The notes below the pieces were generated by a model, which saw only the letters and a list, made by a program, of their open reading frames with translations, did no database searches and was not told the origin of the DNA. A DNA stretch of 64,000 nucleotides from Ignavibacteria bacterium (GTDB taxonomy: Bacteria > Bacteroidota > Ignavibacteria > Ignavibacteriales > SURF-24), in NCBI GenBank assembly GCA_025612375.1, contig JAAXKN010000022.1:7502-71501 (forward strand), read 5' to 3'. The position numbers were made by a program, and so were the translations under genes. The stretch's first letter is position 1. Each line of letters begins with the position of its first letter. Below are positions 34,556 to 41,959 of the stretch, in pieces.

Positions 34556-37525
34556 TTATTTAAGAAGCATCAGCTTTTTAGAAATCACCTTATTATTGAA
34601 GTGGATAGTATAGATATACATACCGCTTGAAAGTTTTTCTGCATTAAAGTTAACAGAGTGCATTCCAGGTGTCTGGAATGTATTTACAAGTGTAGCAACT
34701 TCCTGACCCAGAATGTTGAGAACCTTCAGCGTAACGATACCGCTTTCAGGGAGCTGGTACCTGATAGTGGTTGAAGGGTTGAACGGGTTTGGATAATTCT
34801 GGTCGAGTGCGTAAACGTTCGGTCCCTTAGGATCGCGTACACCTACGATGAGTGCAGAATCGAGGCCGAGTACGCCTATCATTACGTGCTTAATGAATGT
34901 TGCATTGTCGCCCTTGCCGCTAACTCTGAAGTCATGGCCGCCGTTTTCACCGTTTGCGAAATAAGCATCCGGGAGGTAGAAGGTATGCATTTTCCACTGG
35001 TTGGTACCAAGGATCATTGCATCGCCTGCGCCGTTTGCCCATGTGTTATTGGTAGCCTGATAGTTAAGAGCAACGCCGCCTGAGCTTAAGGTATCGTAAT
35101 ATTCAATAGTTACAAATACTTCTTTTGACGGTTTGCCCTGGTACATAACAGTATCGGCGATTGCATGGTAGAAGTAACGACCGCCTGTGCCGTCAACGAT
35201 TGAGTTCTGAGAGCACCATTTTCCGCCTACGAATACGCTCTTTGTAATGCCATCTGACTGTGCATCGGCAGCAGAGACCATATAGCTTGTTGAATCGCCC
35301 CTGTTGATATAATAGTCGGCAATACCAACTTTGACCTGGTTGAGGATCATGTTCATTTCATCGCTTTCGATCCTGAAGTCGGCTCCGCCGTTTTCGCCGT
35401 TATTGAACTTTGCGTCTCTTATTTCAAAGATTGCGGTTTTCCATGTACCGGTACCTGTATGGCTGATCCATGGTGTGCTTGTATAAGCCTTAGTGTTGCC
35501 ATCGTACTGAACTCTGAACTTACCGGTTGTAGGCTCATCAAAGTATTCGAGCTGTATGAAAAGGTGAGGATGATAACCGTTTTTGATTACGTCGTCGCTG
35601 ACAGCCAAATAAGCATATTTGTTTTTAAGAAGGGCGCAGCTTTTTTCACCCTTGCTAATGATATCAACAGCGCCGTCGCCGGTTTTTTCAACCTGAGTTA
35701 TGAACTGTTCGAAGTTCTTCTGACCGAAGTCCATAATAATGCCCTTATCGACAAGAGGAATCGGTTCGAGGCTGAGAGTTCCCCAGGCTTCATCGTCGTC
35801 ATTAGGAGCGCCGAAGGAGAGTCTGCCGCTGTTTTCAGCAATACCGTCTGCGTCGTTTATAGTATAACCGAAGAGCGGGTTGAAATTATCCTGATCGTTA
35901 TAAACGCCGGGGTTAAGTGTAACGCCGTCTTTAATAAGGTCGAGCGGAATAGAAGCTTCAATAACATAACCGGTTTCGGTTTTTTTGACTTTTCTAATTA
36001 TAGTGTTCGGCAGAGCTTCGCCGGTCTGTGAAGTTGAATGTTTCCAGAGGCCTGCAGCAGCTTCGTCGGCCGGGAGGAAGATGAAGTTTTCGCCCTTTCC
36101 GTAGGTTGCATCATCTCTTTCAGGTATAGGTTTGCCGCCGACAATATTATGGAATACGTCAACATAAAGGCCGATACCGTCTTTGCCTTCCCATGTGCTT
36201 CCGTTAACGTTAACGACGTTATCTGTAATGTTAGCGCTTACATAGAAGTTTAAATCATCCCAGAAGCATTTTACTTCACCCGAAAGGTCCTTAGGATCCC
36301 AGAGGCCCGGTTTGCCCGGGTCAGTAACGCCGGGTTCGCCTGTTTCAGCCACAGGGACGTTTTTGCCGTCGAGAACCCATGTGCGGTAGAATTCGTCGGT
36401 TCTGAAGCCCAGGGCGTCGGTTTTGGTCTCGAGTTTGCTGCCGACCTTCTGCCAAGCCCAGTCCTTGAGGTCGCCGTCGATGGTCGGGGGCTCAAGAGCC
36501 TTATAGCTGGCGAAAACACCTGGATCAGGAATTGGCGGCAGAGGGGCCTTAGGAAGAAGGCCTACCATAATACGGTTAACTGCAATAGTATTAGGCAGGT
36601 TGATCTGGAGGCGCATGTCGGCCTTGCCGTTTTCCCTTCCTGTAAACTGAGCGTCATTTAGTTCAAAAGTAACTGTGCGCCAGCTCTTCCAGCCTTTTGC
36701 ATAAACCCATGGTGTGCTCTTATAAGCATTTGTAGTAGCGTCATACTGAAGGCGGATCTTGTTAGTGGGATCCTCATCCCAGTACTGAACAGAAACAAAA
36801 AGATTCGGGTGAGCCAATGCAGGGTCTGTTCCATAGATCAGGGAGTCGGCCACGTCGATATAAAGGTAGTTGTCCTGAACCAGTGTAGTAACAGCCTCTT
36901 CGCCGTCTTTTACAACGATCTGTCTCTGGCTGTCCTTACCCGGGCGCTCAGTCATGTTAAGCCCAAGTGAGTCATTAACCGAACCCCATTCGAAATAATA
37001 ATCGATAGGCACAAGGCTAAGGCCGTTGATGTGCATCTTGCCGTTGGTAACGAGCCTGAAGTCGGCACCGTGAGCCTGGCGGTGACCGAAATAAGCGTCA
37101 TCGAGATAGAAGCCGAAAGACTTCCACTGGTTTGTACCTGTTGTCTGAATTGCAGTACCATATTCCTTATTGGCATTTGCGTCGCCTATAGCATCATAGA
37201 CGAGTTTTATTTCAACGCCCGGTTCATCGTAGTATTCGACGTTGACAATAAAGAACTTGTTTGTTGTCAGCTGGTAGAAGAACGATTCATCCAGCTGGAA
37301 ATACATAGCGGATTTAACATTTTCGGAGCAGTATTCTGTTCCGAGTTTGATTCGATCCTTAATTTCTCCGTCTTCACCTGTGCCGTTGGCAACAAGCTTC
37401 ATGTAGCGGCCGGGCAGATTCTTTCCCAGGTTGATTGAAATGCCCTGGGCAAAGATTTCAGATGTACCGAAAAGAAGTATGAATAATGCCAATCCGGTAA
37501 AGAACATTTTGAAATTTTGTTTCAT
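34556..37525 (-). CDS. T9SS-secreted CBM9-containing surface glycan-binding protein
   Basis: 989 residues with signal peptide (MKQNFKMFFTGLALFILLFGTSEIFAQ). A central CBM9/DOMON-like domain (about 340-595) starts EPPTIDGDLKDWAW and contains VKCFWDDLNFYVSANITDN and GIGLYVDVFHNI. Around it are four copies of a ~130-residue beta-sandwich: two before and two after. Each has a VEYYDEP/VQYWDED-type strand, a LQYD-type strand, a W...TF.L.DA.F turn and a (G)AD(F/M)R(L/V) strand. The T9SS type A tail ends the protein (NYPNPFNPSTTIRYQ ... SKKLMLLK). No catalytic motif is seen, so it is best read as a glycan capture protein. It is the fourth gene of the TonB operon. ATG at 37525 has AGGAGAG upstream. 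Confidence 0.85.
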   Translation of the reverse strand: MKQNFKMFFTGLALFILLFGTSEIFAQGISINLGKNLPGRYMKLVANGTGEDGEIKDRIKLGTEYCSENVKSAMYFQLDESFFYQLTTNKFFIVNVEYYDEPGVEIKLVYDAIGDANANKEYGTAIQTTGTNQWKSFGFYLDDAYFGHRQAHGADFRLVTNGKMHINGLSLVPIDYYFEWGSVNDSLGLNMTERPGKDSQRQIVVKDGEEAVTTLVQDNYLYIDVADSLIYGTDPALAHPNLFVSVQYWDEDPTNKIRLQYDATTNAYKSTPWVYAKGWKSWRTVTFELNDAQFTGRENGKADMRLQINLPNTIAVNRIMVGLLPKAPLPPIPDPGVFASYKALEPPTIDGDLKDWAWQKVGSKLETKTDALGFRTDEFYRTWVLDGKNVPVAETGEPGVTDPGKPGLWDPKDLSGEVKCFWDDLNFYVSANITDNVVNVNGSTWEGKDGIGLYVDVFHNIVGGKPIPERDDATYGKGENFIFLPADEAAAGLWKHSTSQTGEALPNTIIRKVKKTETGYVIEASIPLDLIKDGVTLNPGVYNDQDNFNPLFGYTINDADGIAENSGRLSFGAPNDDDEAWGTLSLEPIPLVDKGIIMDFGQKNFEQFITQVEKTGDGAVDIISKGEKSCALLKNKYAYLAVSDDVIKNGYHPHLFIQLEYFDEPTTGKFRVQYDGNTKAYTSTPWISHTGTGTWKTAIFEIRDAKFNNGENGGADFRIESDEMNMILNQVKVGIADYYINRGDSTSYMVSAADAQSDGITKSVFVGGKWCSQNSIVDGTGGRYFYHAIADTVMYQGKPSKEVFVTIEYYDTLSSGGVALNYQATNNTWANGAGDAMILGTNQWKMHTFYLPDAYFANGENGGHDFRVSGKGDNATFIKHVMIGVLGLDSALIVGVRDPKGPNVYALDQNYPNPFNPSTTIRYQLPESGIVTLKVLNILGQEVATLVNTFQTPGMHSVNFNAEKLSSGMYIYTIHFNNKVISKKLMLLK

Positions 37526-37595
37526 AATGACTCTCCTGAAACTAGTTTGAAAATAGTGAAATATAACAACTCCTTACAAGAACTCTTTTTTACCT

Positions 37596-37617
37596 GGGCC
37601 CGTTGTCCCGCGGGCCC
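37596..37617. repeat. Intercistronic hairpin GGGCCCG/CGGGCCC
   Basis: A 7-bp perfect GC stem with an 8-base loop lies between the PorV/PorQ-like gene and the CBM9 gene. Its T-rich side (GTTTTATATATTTTTTTT) faces the plus strand, so it is not a good terminator for the minus-strand operon. A role in differential mRNA stability is possible. Confidence 0.45.
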
Positions 37618-37634
37618 GTTTTATATATTTTTTT

Positions 37635-38675
37635 TTAGAAAGCGATTTTAGCGCTGAACTGCTGCACGGAACCGAAATTTTTCATTTTAGCATATGAGTA
37701 ATCGACGCCGATGCCGCTATGCTTAACGCCGACGCCGAGAGTAAGGCCTTCCTCGCTGTCTTTAACGAAGAGCGACTGGTAGCCGGCCCTCAGCATGAGG
37801 AATTCAGAAAATGTATATTCAAGGCCTGCGTTCATGCTTTCGAAGTTATCGTTGGGGTGTACATAATCGGCAGCAAGGACCAGGTTGTTCATATCAGATT
37901 TTATGACGTGATAAGCGACTCCGAAGCGGAGGATCATAGGCAGCGACCATTCTTTTGTATGGAGTTCGGAGATCACGCTTGTGTTGTTGCCGTCTTTAGT
38001 AGGGTCTATATCTGTCAGGAGCATAGCGTCCACGCCGGTCATCTGAAGTTTGGAGCCCATGTTAGAAATTGACATTCCGAGCTGCAGGCGGTCCCATGGA
38101 AGGGTGTAGAGGACGCCGAAATCCATAGCAATTGCGTCTGCGCTCATGTGCCAGATTCTGCGCTGTATATATTTGAAAGATGTGCCGAAAGAGAACCTGT
38201 CTGTAAGGCTTATGCCGTAGCTGAGGCCGAGGGCGACGTCGGCGGCGTCGAATTTTGTGCCTAGGCCTTCTGGTTCTTCAACGGTTCTGAACTCCATTTC
38301 GGGAGTTGAAAGGGATGTTACTGAAAGGCCGAAGCTTCCGGCCCCGCCCGTATGGACTACAGCGCCTGCATAGATAAAATCCATGCCTGCGATCCACTTT
38401 GTATAGTTGAAGTTAACTTCATTTTCACTAAAGCGGTCGAGTCCGGACGGGTTCCAGTACATTGCTGTAGCGTCGTTGGAGATTGCAGCAAAGGCGCCTC
38501 CCATTGCAGTAGCCCTTGAGCCCACGCTGAATTCAAGGAAAGGCGCTGCGGTAGTTCCCCTTTTGGACTGAATGTCGCCTGCAAAAGTGCCGATGTTTAA
38601 TGCAAGCAGAATTGTTATGGTACTAAATAATTTCGATTTCATGCACCTGCTCCAGAATAATATTTTTGTTGTCAT
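37635..38675 (-). CDS. PorV/PorQ-family outer-membrane protein
   Basis: 346 residues (335 if started at the second ATG, 38642). Both starts have a ribosome site (GAGGAA before 38675, GGAG before 38642); the second gives the cleaner signal peptide MKSKLFSTITILLALNIGTFAG. The protein begins with the family signature (FLEFSVGSRATAMGGAFAAISNDATAMYWNPSGL) and continues with alternating amphipathic beta strands. It ends in a C-terminal Phe (SAKIAF), as barrel proteins do. PorV/PorQ proteins act in T9SS as shuttles or outer-membrane binding partners for cargo. Here it follows the 1070-residue gene by 22 bp and precedes the CBM9 gene, suggesting a dedicated partner for the secreted proteins of this operon. 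Confidence 0.88.
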   Translation of the reverse strand: MTTKILFWSRCMKSKLFSTITILLALNIGTFAGDIQSKRGTTAAPFLEFSVGSRATAMGGAFAAISNDATAMYWNPSGLDRFSENEVNFNYTKWIAGMDFIYAGAVVHTGGAGSFGLSVTSLSTPEMEFRTVEEPEGLGTKFDAADVALGLSYGISLTDRFSFGTSFKYIQRRIWHMSADAIAMDFGVLYTLPWDRLQLGMSISNMGSKLQMTGVDAMLLTDIDPTKDGNNTSVISELHTKEWSLPMILRFGVAYHVIKSDMNNLVLAADYVHPNDNFESMNAGLEYTFSEFLMLRAGYQSLFVKDSEEGLTLGVGVKHSGIGVDYSYAKMKNFGSVQQFSAKIAF

Positions 38676-38697
38676 GTTTACCGTTCCTCATCCCAGA

Positions 38698-41600
38698 TTA
38701 ATTGATGATTGCAAAGAGGCCGATTTTCTGACCGAGCTCTTTTGCATCGATGTGATAAACATAAATTCCGAATGCGACTTCAAGTCCCTGCTCTGTTGTA
38801 AGGTCCCAGAACTCAGAGCCGTCGGACATTGCGCCGCTGTGGTCAATTGTTCTAAGAAGAACGCCGTTCTGCGTAAATATCTTAATTGTGCATTCTGCCG
38901 GCAGATGCGTAAAGGATATCTTGCGTTCACCGCGGCTGTTAGTGCCGGTAGCCCTTTCCCAGGATGCTGCCAGTATGTAAGGATTGGGAACGACTGCAAC
39001 GTTATCGAGCATTGTCTTATTGCCCGGTTTGAGCAGTTTGCTGGCAGTGGTTGAAAATGTGAATTTGTCTTTTGTTGTAAACGGCACTTCAGAAGTAAAC
39101 TGGTATACGTCACCCTGCTCCGGTTTGACAGATTCCGTGGATGAAGCGACCATATTAAGCAGCCAGGGGAACATGTATTTGCCGTCGCGTGTCTTTGTGC
39201 CAATATATAAAGGTTCGTTAATATCCCACTTGCCGTTCTTTGTGAACAAAGTCTCCTTCAGGTAGCAAGGCACTTCCTCGCCGGTCTTTGAATCAGAAAC
39301 CTTGAAGTAGGTATCCATAACGGCGGTTGCCTGAGCATTAGAGAAGGCCTTACCTATTTTGCTATCCGAGAATTCGATATTGAAGTTGACGGGGAAGATG
39401 ATCTGCTCCGTGGTGCCGTAGTCTATTCTGACTTCGGTTGTGGCTTTTGAGCCGGGTTTCCAGCCGGAGCCTGTATTGATTGCAAAAAGCGAAGGTTTGG
39501 CGTTTTTGAAGTTTACTGCCATACCGCTGAAGATGCCGCTTGTCCAGGTTGTGTCGTACTTTTTCCATTCGTAAGTGGTCTGATGGCTTTCGGTATCAAC
39601 CGGGGCGTACATAAATGGAACGGGCTGGTTCTGAATTTCATATTTATTGGCCGTAAGGTCGAGTATGGAATATGAAGTGGCAAAGGGTATTCCGATGCCG
39701 GTTTCGATGCCGTCCTTTGCTTCAAAACTTACTTCAAAGGTATGGTCTTCGGGCAGCTTATCGGGGTCAATTACGGTTACAGAAAGGCTTCCTGTTGTTG
39801 TATTGCTGACGTCCTGTTTAACCAGTGAATTCTGGATGGAGCCGGGGGTGTAATTGGTGGCCTGGGCATTAGGAATTACCACCGCCACGTTTTTGCTTAT
39901 ATCCTTAAGCTCGCCGTATTCCTCGTTAGTCACGATCTGGCATTCGGAAGGGGTCATGGGTGAAAGCCCGCGCTCATCCATGCCTTTATAATATCCCTTG
40001 TCGTAGGATACCACGGCATAATAGTAAGTTACACCGTTCTGTACGTTGTTTGAATCGATATAGAAATGTTTTATTCCGGTATCGTAGCCCATATTGTAAT
40101 GAATGCCGGCGCTGTACTGGTCGCCGAGTTCGGCTCCGAGTGCAACGGGGTGAATTCCCTTGATGCCGTCGTTAAGGTCGAACTGAGCGATGGGGTTTTT
40201 ATAAACTTTGCTTCCGTAGGCATCAGTAATTACCTGCGCCTCGGTCATCTGCGGGTTAGTGCCGCGGTAAATCCTGTAGCCTTCAAAGTCCTGGCCGTAG
40301 ACCGGGTCGAGCGATTTTTCAGCAATGTCGTCCCAGTATAAAGTAACCTTCTTGTTGCCGGGAATTGCATGAACAGTAGGAGTAAGAGGCGGCTTAGTAA
40401 ACCTGTAGTCGTTGTTGTAGATTTTCTGGGCCGTCTGTGCGTTTCTGAAAATGGTAACCTTGTCCTCGCCGAAAATCCAGCAGACGGAGAATCTTTCAGT
40501 CTGTTTGAGGTCGAGCTTAAAAGGTCCGGAAGCGAATACCCACATATTGTTTGAGTTCTGTGCCGGGGTTTCAAAAAATCCTGGCTGGATGCAGTTCCAG
40601 ATTGCCTCATCGTCGGCGGCATGCATAGAGCCGTAGGCCGGCGAATAGAAAGAAGTAAGTCCTATCTGGTCCGATTCATCCTTATCGGTTTTACCGAAGT
40701 TAGGTTCTCCCTGGTCAGGCCTTCCGTTGCCTTCAGTTCCGTCGGCATCGGGTCCGGTGTAGTTAGGGTCCATGGGGCCGATGCCGTCGCTTCCGACGTC
40801 ATCTACCTCCGCCATCCAGTCGCCGTCTTCGTCGCCGGACCAGTGCATTTTAGCCGGTCCGTAGTTACCGATTGAGCCCATAGCATAGACGCCGGCGTCG
40901 TTATTTCTTTTTTCGTCAATGAGTCCGTCGTTGTCGTTATCCGTTCCGTCGTCCGGGAATCCGGGGCTTTCGAGGTATTTCCAGCCGAGGTAGCCCGGAA
41001 GAGTAAGTTTATAATTATCCCAGTTCTCGGTTCTGTTGTCGTTATCCCAGGCGAAGACGAAGTTATCGCCCTTTGAGTAACCGGAGTTATCGTCGGCGTC
41101 ACCCAGGCCACCGGGGTGAGTATCGGCGAAGGCACCGAAATAGATATTCCTGTCGTAGACGTTGTCTGAAACGTTAGAGACCTGGAAGTGTATAAAGACC
41201 TCATCCTGAGCCAGTGGGTGAGCCCACTGGAACATTCTTGTTTCAACCTGGAGACCCAGGCCGCGGCGCGTAGTATCGCTTGCAAAAGGATAATAAGGGA
41301 ACTCCGAGTTATAGGAGTCGTCCATTACATACATGCATTCCTGGTCGGAGCTAGCCTGGTCCTTTCCAAAATAACCGTTCCAGTGGCCGTTCCATGAGGC
41401 ATCCTTACCGGGCCATGAGGGGGGGAAAGTAGTCGGGTCTATTACATTTGCAATTTCACTTTTTGTATCGATCTGGCCAGTAACGGGGTTAACGCGGCGT
41501 CTTTTATCATTGGCGTAACCGGGCAGAGGGTTCCAGAAATATTCCACGTTGGTTGCCGATTTATCGGCAAAGTCCTCATAGGATTCGCTCGCGATATGCA

Positions 41601-41910
41601 GTTCCTGTCCGTCCTTGCCTGGCACGTCTGCTGCAACGAGTATAGACATCTGGTGTACGTGGCTGTGGCCCGAACCGGTAGGCCAGGCGCCGGATTTGGT
41701 TTTATTGCCGACCTCGCCGAAAGTGCCTTTATTTTCAATTATGGATTCCACGCGGTTCGAGGCCAGCGTGAGTCTTTTTCTCTGAGTTCTTTCGCCCTTT
41801 GCGGGGTCGAGGAATACGCCTCCGCCGGTCTGAGCAAAGATGTCTGCACTCAGAAGCAGAAAGAAAGCGGCAGCAAGTCCCGAGAGCATTACAGATGACA
41901 TTTTTTTCAT
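38698..41910 (-). CDS. Large secreted protein with fibronectin-III-like domain and divergent T9SS-type tail
   Basis: 1070 residues; signal peptide MKKMSSVMLSGLAAAFFLLLSADIFAQ. The first half is rich in Asp/Asn/Gly, with calcium-loop-like stretches (DNDNDGLIDEKRNND, DPNYTGPDADGTEG). A fibronectin-III-like domain around 500-650 includes KVTLYWDDIAEKS and YRIYRGTNPQ. The end resembles a T9SS domain but has VVPNPYILAASWE in place of NYPNPFNP and finishes GQKIGLFAIIN. The family recurs next to TonB receptors and PorV-like proteins in related genomes, by my recollection. It may be a lid or surface partner of the TonB receptor in place of SusD; that is inference. ATG at 41910. Confidence 0.75.
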   Translation of the reverse strand: MKKMSSVMLSGLAAAFFLLLSADIFAQTGGGVFLDPAKGERTQRKRLTLASNRVESIIENKGTFGEVGNKTKSGAWPTGSGHSHVHQMSILVAADVPGKDGQELHIASESYEDFADKSATNVEYFWNPLPGYANDKRRRVNPVTGQIDTKSEIANVIDPTTFPPSWPGKDASWNGHWNGYFGKDQASSDQECMYVMDDSYNSEFPYYPFASDTTRRGLGLQVETRMFQWAHPLAQDEVFIHFQVSNVSDNVYDRNIYFGAFADTHPGGLGDADDNSGYSKGDNFVFAWDNDNRTENWDNYKLTLPGYLGWKYLESPGFPDDGTDNDNDGLIDEKRNNDAGVYAMGSIGNYGPAKMHWSGDEDGDWMAEVDDVGSDGIGPMDPNYTGPDADGTEGNGRPDQGEPNFGKTDKDESDQIGLTSFYSPAYGSMHAADDEAIWNCIQPGFFETPAQNSNNMWVFASGPFKLDLKQTERFSVCWIFGEDKVTIFRNAQTAQKIYNNDYRFTKPPLTPTVHAIPGNKKVTLYWDDIAEKSLDPVYGQDFEGYRIYRGTNPQMTEAQVITDAYGSKVYKNPIAQFDLNDGIKGIHPVALGAELGDQYSAGIHYNMGYDTGIKHFYIDSNNVQNGVTYYYAVVSYDKGYYKGMDERGLSPMTPSECQIVTNEEYGELKDISKNVAVVIPNAQATNYTPGSIQNSLVKQDVSNTTTGSLSVTVIDPDKLPEDHTFEVSFEAKDGIETGIGIPFATSYSILDLTANKYEIQNQPVPFMYAPVDTESHQTTYEWKKYDTTWTSGIFSGMAVNFKNAKPSLFAINTGSGWKPGSKATTEVRIDYGTTEQIIFPVNFNIEFSDSKIGKAFSNAQATAVMDTYFKVSDSKTGEEVPCYLKETLFTKNGKWDINEPLYIGTKTRDGKYMFPWLLNMVASSTESVKPEQGDVYQFTSEVPFTTKDKFTFSTTASKLLKPGNKTMLDNVAVVPNPYILAASWERATGTNSRGERKISFTHLPAECTIKIFTQNGVLLRTIDHSGAMSDGSEFWDLTTEQGLEVAFGIYVYHIDAKELGQKIGLFAIIN

Positions 41911-41959
41911 AATTCAATTCCAGTTTAATTTTATTTGATAAAATTATTTTGTAAACAGA

